This document shows, one piece after another, positions 21,568-31,649 of a stretch of DNA of 64,000 nucleotides. Source of the DNA: Rhynchopus sp. YZ270_cl-10 (taxonomy: Eukaryota > Euglenozoa > Diplonemea > Diplonemida > Diplonemidae). The DNA is taken from assembly GCA_964035575.1 (NCBI GenBank), contig OZ037858.1, positions 62,001-126,000 on the forward strand, in the 5' to 3' direction. How positions within the stretch are numbered: position 1 is the first letter of the stretch; each line of letters begins with the position of its first letter. The position numbers and the translations under genes are program-made. The notes under the pieces were generated by a model. The model was not told the origin of the DNA, ran no database searches, and saw only the letters and a list, made by a program, of their open reading frames with translations.

Positions 21568-22917
21568 CTATGAACAGGGGTGCGCGGAGAAGCGGAGGAT
21601 GACAGGGTGGTGGTCTGACACGGGGTGGCCGGGTTCTACTTCCCAGTCCGTCTCTGTGTCGCATTTGTGGACATGTAGAAGGGCGGTCTTAGCAAGGATC
21701 GCCTTAGCCTCTGAGTAGAGCTGTTCTTCTTCGCATGACCGCCAGCTTGCCTTTGGGAGGTACGTCAAGGCGGACATGGCTGCTATCATGGACGCTGCTG
21801 GGCCAGAGATGGGCCACACCAATGCGGCAGCCACAGCCATGGCGGCGGACGTGCTCGCAAAGGCACTCTGCTTGGGGTGCACCAACGGCGTCTGCACTGC
21901 AGGTGTGGTGTTCTGCCCGATGCCTGTCCCATCGCAGAGCTTCCAAGAGAAGATGTAGTCCAGTCGAGAGTCGTCGCTTGTCTCGACCAGTGCAGCGGCG
22001 TCCTCGCCAAGGGAGTATGTGAGCAGGTCGTGTGGCCGCATCATCGAGTGAAGCATCGACTCAAACTCGCTGTTGAAGCTGTCGTTGGTCACGTCGTCGC
22101 GTGAGTCAGTGTCGTCCAAAGGCTTGCCGTTCACGTTCAGGTCGCCTGCAAGGATGACCGCAGTGTTCTGCAGGCTGATGAGCCCACGCCGTTGCAGCTG
22201 TTTGAGTTTGTTGCAGATCCACACAATGCACCTCTGCAGCTGGGCCTGCCGCTCGGGCGCGCCTACCTCCTCCGCCTGCGTGTGTGTGAAGAACACGGCC
22301 GCAGTCTTTTCGCACCCCAGGTCGATGACGGCACACCCCACACCCTTCCTCGCGAAGTAGTCTGACGTGCCGAACGTCGCATGCTGGAACTCATAAAAGT
22401 CTGAGTAGAGGATTGGGTGCCGCGATGCAAAGAAGAGGCCTGAATGGGTGAGGATCATGCTCTCGTTGAAACGTGCCTTGACGTGGTAGCCGGCAGCCTT
22501 GAGACGTGTTGTGAGGACGTCTGTCGAGGCGTTGCGGAACATCTCCTGCAGGCAGACAATGTCGTAACTTTGTGAGATGATTTTGTCGCAGATCCATGAG
22601 GCGCGGAGCTGGTCCTTCGAGAGCGCTTCGAGGCCGGAGGTCACCATGCGCGCGATGGAGGGGAGGAAGAAGACGTTGTGCGAGTACAACGTGAGCTCCT
22701 TGTTGCAGGCGCAGGTGTTGTGGGGAAAGCTTGCCTCCTGCTGGCACGTCTGCTGCGACGTCGAGACACACGAACACGACGACCCTGAGGTAGTGCTGCT
22801 GGCACTGTCCGGCTCCGAGAGTGCTGGGGAGCTGGACGGGCTCACCGCACCATCAACAAATGACGCATCCATGTCCACGTCATTGTGCTCATCAAGTGCC
22901 AACGTGCTCACGCGCAT
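21568..22917 (-). CDS. endonuclease/exonuclease/phosphatase-fold protein, neutral sphingomyelinase-like
   Basis: The 449-residue protein carries the EEP catalytic set: YSHNVFF (metal-binding region Asn at about 81), CLQEMF (Glu 125), THTQ (His 212), AGDLNVNG (Asp 259, Asn 261), SRLDYIF and SDHHPV near the C-terminus. The order and the spacing resemble secreted or neutral sphingomyelinases and related phosphodiesterases that use Mg2+. The first 75 residues are a Ser/Cys-rich low-complexity region. Unusually, an Ala-rich hydrophobic segment of about 30 residues sits between the LDYIF and SDHHPV motifs; it could be a membrane hairpin and would hold the enzyme at the lipid surface. I start at 22917 because TTACCTTCAG ends 13 nt before it. 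No intron. Substrate is inferred only from motif style. Confidence 0.75.
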   Translation of the reverse strand: MRVSTLALDEHNDVDMDASFVDGAVSPSSSPALSEPDSASSTTSGSSCSCVSTSQQTCQQEASFPHNTCACNKELTLYSHNVFFLPSIARMVTSGLEALSKDQLRASWICDKIISQSYDIVCLQEMFRNASTDVLTTRLKAAGYHVKARFNESMILTHSGLFFASRHPILYSDFYEFQHATFGTSDYFARKGVGCAVIDLGCEKTAAVFFTHTQAEEVGAPERQAQLQRCIVWICNKLKQLQRRGLISLQNTAVILAGDLNVNGKPLDDTDSRDDVTNDSFNSEFESMLHSMMRPHDLLTYSLGEDAAALVETSDDSRLDYIFSWKLCDGTGIGQNTTPAVQTPLVHPKQSAFASTSAAMAVAAALVWPISGPAASMIAAMSALTYLPKASWRSCEEEQLYSEAKAILAKTALLHVHKCDTETDWEVEPGHPVSDHHPVILRFSAHPCS

Positions 22918-22930
22918 TTTATTGTGTACA

Positions 22931-22975
22931 CTGAAGGTAAAGGTAAAGGGGGGAGGAGGGCGATATGGGGGGAAG
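22931..22975 (-). promoter_or_regulatory. predicted leader trans-splice acceptor of the EEP gene
   Basis: A 45-nt pyrimidine-rich tract, C/T in more than 80% of positions, ends in TTACCTTCAG 13 nt before the ATG. The same plan is seen before most genes here. Confidence 0.5.
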
Positions 22976-23355
22976 ACGAAAGGATTCTCTTTTATGAAAA
23001 GTGAAAAATGCTTTTTGAAGAGTTGGTCAGGTGAGGTCAACCTAAAGAAACCACATTTTATAGAAAAGGGGAAGGAGGAGGAGGAGGGGAGAAAGGGGAG
23101 AGGGAAGAAATGGGCGTAAAGTCAGCAGTTCGGACAAAAAAAAAAAATTTCCCCAGAGGTGTTTTGTGCGTGTATGTTTCCCCTAGAAACCAAACGCACG
23201 TAGAACCCATAAAGAGGGGTGCCCCTATTGTTGCTGAATGTTCGGTAACATTTTTTTCTCAGCCCAGGTTTCTCTTTAAAAATCTAAAAGGTCGTTTTGC
23301 TGTGATAATCAGGCCTGATCTTTTGCGTTCGGGAAGAAAAAAAAAAGAAAAGTTT

Positions 23356-23391
23356 ATAAGATGACCCTCAGCCTCGTGTTTAGTCACCTTG
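23356..23391 (-). repeat. type A stem-loop repeat
   Basis: GAAAAGTTTATAAGATGACC precedes CTCAGC, CTCGTGTTTAGTCACCTT. On the sense strand the hairpin runs into ATAAACTTTTCTTTTTTT. Confidence 0.65.
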
Positions 23392-23689
23392 AAATTTAAA
23401 AAAACAGCAACTTTTCGAAATTTTCCGCTCATTTTACAAAGTCGCAAAATTTCATGTTCTCTCGCGCTCGCTAAGATCAGGCCTTGTGATAATGAGCCAC
23501 TTTTTTTTGAAGCAAGGTTAAAACGAAAAAAATGAATTGACATAGCCCAAAAAAAACGTCAAAACGTTTATTAAAATCTCAAAATACACGATTTTATTAC
23601 TTTTTCGGTCCCCACAAAACATCTAACAAAAATCTAAGGAAAAAGAAACACACCAACTTAACAATTTTCTAACACACCACACAGCCTCA

Positions 23690-24781
23690 CTACTTCTCAT
23701 CAAAATGGTTATAATAGTATCTGAACTCCTCACGCAGTTTGTTTGGCGACATTCTGTCGAAGGTTGACGTATTTTGTGCCTTTTTGTAGATCACACTGCT
23801 TGCTTTGTCTGTCCTCTTTGGGCCTATTGTTGGGCCAGGCTGGCGGCTGCCACTGCCACTTGAACGACTCCGTACCCCGCCACCTCCTCCTCCTCCTCCT
23901 CCCCTAGTCCCTCTTGACACAGAACGCCCGGTAGGCCCTGTTGGTGTTGTCCCTCTCCTTGGTCCCGCAGACGAACCTCGAGGGAGAGAGGGACGTTCAC
24001 CTCTTCCTTCACGCTGCTGGGGGCGGCTGACACCACCACCACCACCACCACCACCACCACCACCACCACCACCACCACCACCACCACCACCACCACCACC
24101 ACCACCACCACCACCACCACCACCACCACCACCACCACCACCACCACCACCACCACCACCACCCTCGGCGGTACGCAGCATGTCGTTCTCTGCCTGCAGT
24201 GCACGAAGCTCTTTGGTTAGAAGCATAAGTTGCGTTTCTTGACTGTCGTTGCGGTCTTCAAGGTAGTGGACACGTTGCTTGGCAGCAAGGAGGTCTGCCT
24301 CAAGCTGTGGGTTGCTGTTGCCATGTGGCAGCCCCTGAGGCGGGTAGGCCCCTGAAGGGTGCGGCGATGTGTTCCTCCTAGGGGGCGACTGTGCTTCCTC
24401 CATCTTAACCTTCCAAGGCGTCTTAGAGGTAAGCTTGTCCCGCTGGTATGTGGCCTCGTACATAACTTTGTTCTCCCAAATGATACCGCGGCCGTTCTTC
24501 ATGCTCCGCTCAAACCCGCCCTGGTACATATCCCCATTTGCGTAAAAGTAAATCCCAAAGCGCCGGTTCGCATCCTCCCATTCGCCAATAAAGCGGTCCC
24601 GTGTGTCGCCCTCCATAAACTCGCCCCAGCCGTTCATCTTCCCGTTAGCCCAGTGCCCCTCGTAGATCTTCCCATTCGCAAAGGTGTACTTCCCCCACCC
24701 GCTCTTGACACCATCTGCGCCAACCTGGCCTTCGTACTTATCCCCATTAGGGTATGTCTCAACAACTGTCGTGGCCGCCAT
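23690..24781 (-). CDS. MORN-repeat protein with coiled coil and polyglycine
   Basis: The 363-residue protein begins with four MORN repeats (about residues 12-105; for example DKYEGQVGADGVKSGWGKYT, IYEGHWANGKMNGWGEF, MYQGGFERSMKNGRG). MORN repeats are beta-hairpin modules found in membrane-skeleton and flagellar proteins and in PIP kinases. A Pro-rich stretch follows, then a heptad-like coiled coil near residues 158-205 (LEADLLAAKQRVHYLEDRND), a run of about 45 glycines encoded by a CAC/GGT-type triplet array, a Ser/Arg/Gly-rich part with a second, shorter glycine run, and a charged end (EEFRYYYNHFDEK). Start at 24781, shortly after two AG dinucleotides. The role is probably structural, at the flagellum or cortex, but nothing in the sequence proves it. 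Confidence 0.85.
   Translation of the reverse strand: MAATTVVETYPNGDKYEGQVGADGVKSGWGKYTFANGKIYEGHWANGKMNGWGEFMEGDTRDRFIGEWEDANRRFGIYFYANGDMYQGGFERSMKNGRGIIWENKVMYEATYQRDKLTSKTPWKVKMEEAQSPPRRNTSPHPSGAYPPQGLPHGNSNPQLEADLLAAKQRVHYLEDRNDSQETQLMLLTKELRALQAENDMLRTAEGGGGGGGGGGGGGGGGGGGGGGGGGGGGGGGGGGGGGGGGGGGGVSRPQQREGRGERPSLPRGSSAGPRRGTTPTGPTGRSVSRGTRGGGGGGGGGVRSRSSGSGSRQPGPTIGPKRTDKASSVIYKKAQNTSTFDRMSPNKLREEFRYYYNHFDEK
24031..24163. repeat. (CAC)n triplet array coding for polyglycine
   Basis: About 44 tandem ACC/CAC triplets on the plus strand, read as Gly (GGT) on the coding strand. Likely to vary in length between individuals. Confidence 0.95.
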
Positions 24782-25267
24782 TTGTCTTTATGTTCTCTAT
24801 GGTGTGGGGGTGTGTGGGTGCGGTGGTGAGGTGAGGGTGGAATAAAAAGGGATGAGGAGGGGTATCTTTTGTGGTGTCGAAGAATAATCACAAGGGGAGG
24901 GACACGTTGGGGTTTTGAGCAACAAAACTGTTGGTGTATCACGACTCCAGAAGCCACACACACACAGGTTTGGAGCCAAGGAATAAGAAAGAGAGAAAAG
25001 TTGTAAGATGAACATGCATGTGCTAACACATCTTACAACTTTTGTAAAACATTTGTTGTACAGAAAAAAACGAGATACGCGCACAACAGACAATAGACAC
25101 ACAACACATCACCACACGTCACCTGTGTCACCTTTTGTCCCTGCAGAAGGAGTAAGAGTGCGAGAAAAGAGAAAAAAACAATGGCTCACGCAACAACTCT
25201 CTCCCGCATTGAGGACAACACACATGACGCTACAGTTCACCGAACGTTTTGTTTCTTGTTTTATTCA
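24782..25267. other. intergenic region between NAGLU-like and MORN genes
   Basis: No gene. Contains the very regular stem-loop at 25001-25044. Confidence 0.5.
25001..25044 (-). repeat. type B-like perfect stem-loop
   Basis: GTTGTAAGATG and CATCTTACAAC are exact inverse copies around ATGCATGTGCTA, an 11-bp outer stem, the longest of the family here. On the sense strand it is followed at once by TTTTCTCTCTTTCTTATTCC. It lies between the stop of the NAGLU-like gene and the next ATG. Confidence 0.75.
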
Positions 25268-27565
25268 TCAGTTCTCGCGGATCTGGCTAGCATATTTCTC
25301 CCACATTGAGAGCGACACTTCGTGTGTATCCCCAACAGGTTCTGTGGGGAAGGAGTCGTGCGAGCTGCGCCACGTGTCGTACCAGGCGATGAGCTCCGTC
25401 TGGAACTTGGTCTTGTCCAAAGGCACACCGGAGTTGATTGCCTCGAGCTCAAGCTTGACGTAGAGAGCCCAGCGCTCTCCGTAGTACGTGTCGAGGAGGC
25501 CAGACCACTGCTTGTTCGCGTAGTCTTCGTTCTCCGCAACAACGAACACAGACGAGTTGGGCGTCACAGGTGTGTTGTAGCCCCAGAAGGTCACCTGCGT
25601 CTTTGCGTTCCACGCCATCAACTCTGTGGTCTCCTTGTCGCCTTGGCCCCACTTCTTCGCGTTCTCGACCCACGTCCCAAGCAAGAAGCCAGGTACGGTG
25701 GCCACCATAGCGTTGGTGTCGTTCGCCAAGCGCACGATCGCTTCACCGCATTCCTTCACCTTCGCGGTGTCGTTGCTTTTGACAGCACTGTCGAGGCGGT
25801 TCCAGAGCACAGTTGCAAACTTGGCAAGCGCCTGGCGTGTCACGTCTGCAAGGTCGTGGCGGTAGGTCCACACGTCCTCCTTTTCGAGGTTTCTGATGGC
25901 GTCATCTTTTCCTGCCTCCAAAAGCGCGCTCCAGGCGTCCAGGAAGTATGTTTCGTTGTACCAGTGGTGTCCTGCGAGGACGTCCCAGCCTGTTCCGAAG
26001 GGGATCGCTGTGAGGGTGTCCTTGGAGATCATGAGGTTGTACCCTGTTGCGTTGTACGCTGTTGTGAGGAGGATCTGCCACGCCTTTGTCGTCAGGTCGT
26101 TCTTTGTGCCGTAGCGGCGTGTCGCAAAGTCTGCGAACCATGCCTCGAGGTCCACTGGGCTGCTTCTGTACGCCATCTCGTTCATGAACTCGTACACGAC
26201 TGCGTTCTGGTTTGTGCCCTCCATTGTCAACCCGGTCCCGATCATGGTGGTGCCCTGTGTCGTGGGTCCAGTGGACAGTGCAGGCATGTCCCCCCACATG
26301 CCGTCGTTCCCACCAAAGTCGTGCAGCATGCACCAGATGTACGGTGTGCCGTAGTACGACTCCGTCTTCTTCCACATCGGCTCCTCCTCTGCCATCAGGT
26401 CCAGCAGGATAAGACGTCCCTTCGGCGCGCCCTGCACCCACCCACGCATGTACGGCTGTGTTGCGCCGTAGATCCACGACCAGGTTTGGAAGACCCACAT
26501 AGCGTCGGGGTCAGTGCGGATGAGGCCGTTCCACGCAGCCACAGAGTGTGCAATGGCGTTGTCATCGACGACAGCGTCAGAGACCGCGTCGTAGCGGTGT
26601 GCAGACGTGTCGTACCAGGGAGCCTGTGTGTGCGAGAACGTGCCGTCTGCTGCATAGTAGTGGTCCGTGCCGAAGTCCGCAATGACAGTCTTCATAAAGA
26701 GGTCTGCAGTGGAGTTGAACAAAGGGTCCAAAGCATCCAACCACGGTGCACAGTCGTACTGTGCCAGAACAGAGTTTGGGCACGATCCAACCCGTGATAT
26801 GTTCGCTGTGGGGTACAGACTCATCATCGCCACCGGAACATTCCCTTGGAACCCAGGCAACACAGGCTTCATGCCAAAGGCACGCATCAAAGGCAGGATT
26901 TTGAGCTGGAGGTCCCACTGCCCGTCGATCCAGGACTGCGGGAGGGGTCCACCCCAGCCGCGTTCGCCTTGGCCTCTGGACCAGGCGAGGAAGGCGGGGC
27001 CGCCGAAGTACTCGCTGAGCTGCTCATTGGTGACGCCGAGTTTGTTGTAGACCTTCTGGTAGACTTTCTCCTGTCCGGTGTAGGCGAGGGGGAGGGTCAC
27101 ACCGTTGAGCGCCATCCAGTCGATCTCTGTGACCCAGTCGTCAAGCTGGTACCACACGAAGGAGTAGGAGAAGGTGCACACGTTTGCGTAGTAGTGCTCC
27201 TGTTGGTAGCGCTCGATGTGCACGGTGTCTGTTGCGACGATGCTGCGCAGGTTGACCAGCTGGTTGCCACCTGTGCGCCACCACGACACGCTGCTCTTCA
27301 TCACGTACTTGATGTAGTGGTTGAACGCCATTGAAAGCTCGACACCAGACGTCCCCCTCAGCTCCACCTTGGTCCCATTCATGCCGTACCCAAAGCACTT
27401 CCCTGTCGCACCGCTGCACTCAGAAGCGGCCCACACGCGCAACTCAAACCCATCCTTAATATGCGGTGCAATCCTCCCAATCAACCCATGCACAGCTGCA
27501 GTCTGGTCACCTACCGACACTGCATCAAGCGACAACGCACACAGCAGCAACGTGACGACACGCAT
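25268..27565 (-). CDS. alpha-N-acetylglucosaminidase-like protein (GH89), catalytic Glu replaced
   Basis: The 765-residue, intron-free protein is collinear with lysosomal NAGLU (human 743). It starts with a signal peptide (MRVVTLLLCALSLDAVS). Hallmarks are SWWRTGG (94-100), WYQLDDWVTEIDWMALNGV (138-156), GWGGPLP, PYIWCMLHDFGGNDGMWGD (408-426) and MIGTGLTMEGTNQN (441-454). NAGLU removes terminal GlcNAc from heparan sulphate in lysosomes; in a protist it may act on other glycans. The second catalytic Glu (446 in human) is present at 449. The first lies in human ...GADTFNEMQ; here the text is AADGTFSHTQ, so the Glu is His 312. The enzyme may therefore be inactive or use another residue. The start at 27565 follows CATCCCTCAG by 8 nt. 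The DHHC gene ends 143 bp upstream. Confidence 0.88.
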   Translation of the reverse strand: MRVVTLLLCALSLDAVSVGDQTAAVHGLIGRIAPHIKDGFELRVWAASECSGATGKCFGYGMNGTKVELRGTSGVELSMAFNHYIKYVMKSSVSWWRTGGNQLVNLRSIVATDTVHIERYQQEHYYANVCTFSYSFVWYQLDDWVTEIDWMALNGVTLPLAYTGQEKVYQKVYNKLGVTNEQLSEYFGGPAFLAWSRGQGERGWGGPLPQSWIDGQWDLQLKILPLMRAFGMKPVLPGFQGNVPVAMMSLYPTANISRVGSCPNSVLAQYDCAPWLDALDPLFNSTADLFMKTVIADFGTDHYYAADGTFSHTQAPWYDTSAHRYDAVSDAVVDDNAIAHSVAAWNGLIRTDPDAMWVFQTWSWIYGATQPYMRGWVQGAPKGRLILLDLMAEEEPMWKKTESYYGTPYIWCMLHDFGGNDGMWGDMPALSTGPTTQGTTMIGTGLTMEGTNQNAVVYEFMNEMAYRSSPVDLEAWFADFATRRYGTKNDLTTKAWQILLTTAYNATGYNLMISKDTLTAIPFGTGWDVLAGHHWYNETYFLDAWSALLEAGKDDAIRNLEKEDVWTYRHDLADVTRQALAKFATVLWNRLDSAVKSNDTAKVKECGEAIVRLANDTNAMVATVPGFLLGTWVENAKKWGQGDKETTELMAWNAKTQVTFWGYNTPVTPNSSVFVVAENEDYANKQWSGLLDTYYGERWALYVKLELEAINSGVPLDKTKFQTELIAWYDTWRSSHDSFPTEPVGDTHEVSLSMWEKYASQIREN

Positions 27566-27707
27566 CTTATTTTCTGAGGGATGTATATGGGCAGGTGTGG
27601 GTGGGTGGGTGGGCATGTTTATACAAAATCAACTTTTTTTATGCATTTTTGGTTCCATTTTTTTCATACAAAAGGCTTTTGAGAAAAGCGATAAATGTCC
27701 CCCTAGT

Positions 27708-28517
27708 TTATATAATACGGCTTGGCGGCAGGGCACCGAACATGCTAGTACACCAGACCCCACAGCTCACATCGCTCCATCCGATCTTTGAGCCTTTCAA
27801 CACGCTTTTTGAGGTGACACCAGCACCCTGCAGAGCACAATAGTACATGCCAAAGGACCAAAGCGAGACTGCGACGACGACACTGAAGACTGCGAGCACG
27901 ACGGCGACTAATGTGTAGAGCGGGCCGAGCACGTTGATGCCACGCTCGCCTTTGGCCTCTTCCCACGCGACGTAGAGAAGGAAGCATGTGTTCGCTGCGA
28001 CGAGGATGCTGAGGAGGGACGTGACCCAGAGGAAGGAGGCGAAGAAACGGACGTTGCGTTTGCCGATGCAGGCACCGAGGAGGTGGCAGTGGTGGTCAAA
28101 GCCTTCGACACACACGCCGCACAGCGAGCAATGCGAGGTGTGCGGTGGGCGCACTATGTTGCATGTTATACAGTACGGTGCGTCGTCCTCACAGGCCATC
28201 TTCTCTGCAGTCAGCGGGCGACAAGGCACAATGCCCGGCTCCATGAAGGCAGACAACGCAAGAAGGGCAAGCGTCACGCCATACCCCGCAAAGCACCCAA
28301 CAAGCAGCGCCGTTCGGGAGAACAGTAGACTCACCCCAGCGTCGTCCACACGGCGCACCAACGCCCTAAACGCAAAACACGAAAGTGATATGGTAGCCGC
28401 CGCGCACACAACAGTATGCACATCACGTCCAACACGCACGCACCCCCAGTACACCGTCGAGTGTCCCCATAGATACGGCTGGTGGCGCAGCAGGCTGGAC
28501 GGCGAGTCTGGTTGCAT
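27708..28517 (-). CDS. DHHC palmitoyltransferase
   Basis: The 269-residue protein has four predicted membrane segments (about 35-52, 67-92, 160-182, 195-222) and the cysteine-rich DHHC domain between the second and third: CITCNIVRPPHTSHC, SLCGVCVEGFDHHCHLLGAC, IGKRN. The catalytic DHHC is at residues 141-144. These enzymes S-acylate proteins at Golgi, ER or plasma membrane through a cysteine-bound palmitoyl intermediate. The length is at the short end for the family. It lies in a tight group: its stop codon is 143 bp before the ATG of the NAGLU-like gene, which fits co-transcription. CTTCCTCCAG and ATCCTAG before the ATG are candidate acceptors. No intron. Confidence 0.9.
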   Translation of the reverse strand: MQPDSPSSLLRHQPYLWGHSTVYWGCVRVGRDVHTVVCAAATISLSCFAFRALVRRVDDAGVSLLFSRTALLVGCFAGYGVTLALLALSAFMEPGIVPCRPLTAEKMACEDDAPYCITCNIVRPPHTSHCSLCGVCVEGFDHHCHLLGACIGKRNVRFFASFLWVTSLLSILVAANTCFLLYVAWEEAKGERGINVLGPLYTLVAVVLAVFSVVVAVSLWSFGMYYCALQGAGVTSKSVLKGSKIGWSDVSCGVWCTSMFGALPPSRII

Positions 28518-30356
28518 GTCTAGGATGCACGGTGCTGGAGGAAGAGAAAGAGGGAGAGTAGCAGCGCGTTTGCGTAACGAAGAAATTTTAAGGTATCATT
28601 GTAGTGGGGTAGGGTGGGGGAACGTGTAGTATGGGCAGGGGTTTGGCTGTTGGTTTTTGTGTGGGCGGAAGGAGGGACGAGAGATGAGGAGGAAGAAGTG
28701 TGAGAACAAAGCGGTTGCTATTTTAGTGATTTTTTTTTTGCGTGTTTTTTAATGTGTTTTTTTTTTTTTTTTGTGTTGGTTTGTTTCGTTTTTGTGTTCC
28801 ATGTGGACACAGGTCGAGATTTTTTTTTAAAAATAGAATGAAAGATAAAACCCCTATACCCACTTCGTCCCCTCCCGGTTTACTTAAAAAAATATTTTAA
28901 ATTTTTTTTTTAAAAACTAAACTTTGCGCACAGTACCATAAAGATCTCTGAGCAATATTTTTTTTTTGGAATTTCTGACTTTCGACCGAGTTTTTGGTTT
29001 GAATTTTTTGATATCTCGAAGATCTTTTTTTTTTGTACCGTGTTTGCACATATCTTATCCATCTGCGTAAACTATTTTTCTTTTTTTTGGTTTGTTTTGC
29101 TTTTTTTCAAAATGCTTCAAAATGAACACTATCCTGGGCAAAAAGAGTCGCATATTTACAAAGGGCTGTATCCCTCTTTCTCCGAAGAAAGGGGCCGCTC
29201 CTTGTCAAAATATCCCCTCTTTTTTTTGACCTGGGTTATTTTAAAGCATTTTGGTAAATATCCTTTGGCCTCAAAGAGGCTTGACATATGAACGGGGCAT
29301 GTACCCACATACAGACTCATCCCAAGGATGAAGGCTGATCGACGTATAAACGTTATGTAGCATCTACAGGCGTAATGGTTCAGAACGCTTATTGGTCAAT
29401 CAGCCTAAGACCTTGTGGATGTAACAAATATCGCAAGGCAACAGAACGAGAAGGGAATGGTGGTGTGAATTAAGACAAAACTTGAAAGACATAATAACCC
29501 CGTTGGGGAGACCTAGAAAGGGGAGAGGAAGAGAACAAATCTTTGGTAAATCCCTGACGGTAGGTTCAAGGAACAAAAAAAGAAGATTTGAAATATGAAT
29601 GTGTCATGTGCACGCAACACAGATCATTTACCTCCTTTCGTCTTTATGCCAACCCAAAAAATCTCAAAAAATCGGGAAGGGTCAAAAAAAAGAGGGAAGA
29701 TTCTAAACAAAAAATCTGTAAACACATAAAACCTTGACCTAACAGCTGAAAATAGTGAAGAGTGTTGAAGAACACGTGTGGACGCTGCGGTGCAAGAGTT
29801 TGGGTATGGTCACCCCCCCATTTATGACTATTTCCCCCTCCCCGCATTTTTTACTCCATCGCAATAGGCAAGCTGTATTACTGCTTTCGGCTGCGCTTTC
29901 CAACCCCTGAACCCTTTGTGGGGGTGAAAGTGAACACAGACATGTCGCAGAGAGAGAAGTACTAGCCTTCGCATTTTCGAGGCACAGTAACTCCCTCTGA
30001 ACATGTTGCGTTCGGTATCCCCCTTATGCACGCATGATTGAAGAGAGAAAAGAGAAAAAAAAAACAAAGACCTGATACTACTTGGTTACTCGCGAAAGCC
30101 AATGGATTTTACCGTTTTGTGTTTGTTTTGTATTTTTTGCACGCCAAAATCGGAGGGAAAAACCCCAAATTTTTGGACACTTTTTTTGTTCAATTTTTTT
30201 TTTTTTTAAATCTACAACAGTTCGTTCGGTATTACGACGGAGCAGAGGGAGGAATGGAAAAGTTCGAAATAAAAATAAAAAAAACGAGAAAACGAGAAAA
30301 CCGGATCGGGTGAAAATGTGCCTCACTGTGCACACACACCCTGAAAGAAAAGGTGG

Positions 30357-30394
30357 GAAAGATGAACCTAAGCCTCGCAGTGTTTGGTCACCTC
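30357..30394 (-). repeat. type A stem-loop repeat
   Basis: AAAGATGAACCTAAGC, CTCGCAGT, GTTTGGTCACCT; preceded at 30307-30345 by a type B copy (AATGTGCCTCACTGTGCACA). Confidence 0.6.
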
Positions 30395-30471
30395 GAGCAA
30401 AGCAGATGGTCACAGCAGAACACATCAAAAAATAAAATCAGACATCTTGTAAGGGGAGACACAAAGAAAAA

Positions 30472-31272
30472 GGGCTCCAGGGTTTTTTCTAGGGGGGGAC
30501 GGGGGGGGACGGCGTCCCCCCCCAGATTTTGGGGGGAAACGCGTCCCCCCCGGGGGGGGACGCATTTTGACTTGGGAAAAAAAGGATATGGGGGGTGGTT
30601 GGGGTCACTCGCACAGACCCCCCATTTGGGACACCACGTACGTAACCCGCACCAGAAAAAAAGGGGAGGCAGGGAGTCGAGCGCGCGCGAAGCGCGTCTT
30701 ATCCCCTTCCTGGCATCATTGTGAAGAGGATATAGCGAGGTGAAGTTTCAGACCGTGCCCCCAATTCACTCAATCTTTGCACCATTTGACGGACCGAACA
30801 AAGAGTGAGAATAAGGGATCGGCAAAAATCAAAAAAGTAGCGTACCGTGCGCCTGCGGCGCAACTCAAAACTTATGAGCGGAATCCCACAGCCCTCTACC
30901 ATAGTTTGCCTGTACAAATGTTCAATTTTAGGTCACAATTTTTTGAAATGTTGCGTACCGTGGCTTCGCCAGAAAGTTCTGATATCATGACCGCCGTTTC
31001 TTCTTGTACTGAGGGAAGGTTCCGCGGAACATGAGAAAAAGGGTTGCGTTACCATCCCACGTTATCGCGTATTTACGTGAAATGAACGGGCTTTTTTGCG
31101 CGGAGCGCGAAAAATTTTGACCCCTTTTTGGACATATCTTCACGGTTTTGGAAAAATTTTCCATGAAGATAAGCGGAAACCCTGCTTGCACCTGCGAAAA
31201 AAAAAAAAATTGGGTGGGTTTTTTGCGTCCCCCCCCAGATCTGAAAAAAAAAATCCTAGAAAAAACCCTGGG
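30472..31272. repeat. foldback element of about 0.8 kb
   Basis: The ends share CCAGGGTTTTTTCTAGG (30476) and CCTAGAAAAAACCCTGG (31252) as inverse copies, and GCGTCCCCCCCCAGAT occurs near both. Inside is a copy of GTAGCGTACCGTGCGCCTGC, the phrase found twice near 6.8 kb. No coding frame. Confidence 0.55.
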
Positions 31273-31649
31273 CTCAAAACAAAAAAAAAAAGACAAAAAA
31301 ATGCCGTTTTTTTTGCCCCCCTTCTCAAAGTTTGGGGACTATACTGCAAGGAAAAATATGATGGTAAAACGAGGGGTTTGCTTGTTTGCCTACACTGGAA
31401 AAAAAAAAATATATACTGAAAAATAAGTTTCATGAAATGAAAAAAAAAAAGGAGGCTTCTCTCACCTCCTCATCGCTGTACTATTTAAGAACACATATGA
31501 ATCTCTGATTGCACAACACATCTTTAACTCTCTAAAAGAAACGTGGCGTTGATACAGTACACGTGTCTCATGTGCACATGAGGCATATGCGTGCAGTAGA
31601 GAGCTGGATGGTAAAGTCCTTTTTAATGTCTTTTGCGCCTTCCTCTGCA

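Larger units (their letters stand above)
22918..23689. other. intergenic region between MORN and EEP genes
   Basis: No gene. It contains the acceptor described above, a type A stem-loop at 23356-23391, and an inverted phrase AGGCCTGATCTT (23311) / AAGATCAGGCCT (23472). Confidence 0.5.

Noticed and set aside
28860-29280. Possible gene between 28.9 and 29.3 kb
   Set aside because: Short frames only, dominated by oligo-T and oligo-A; no splice or leader signals that would join them.
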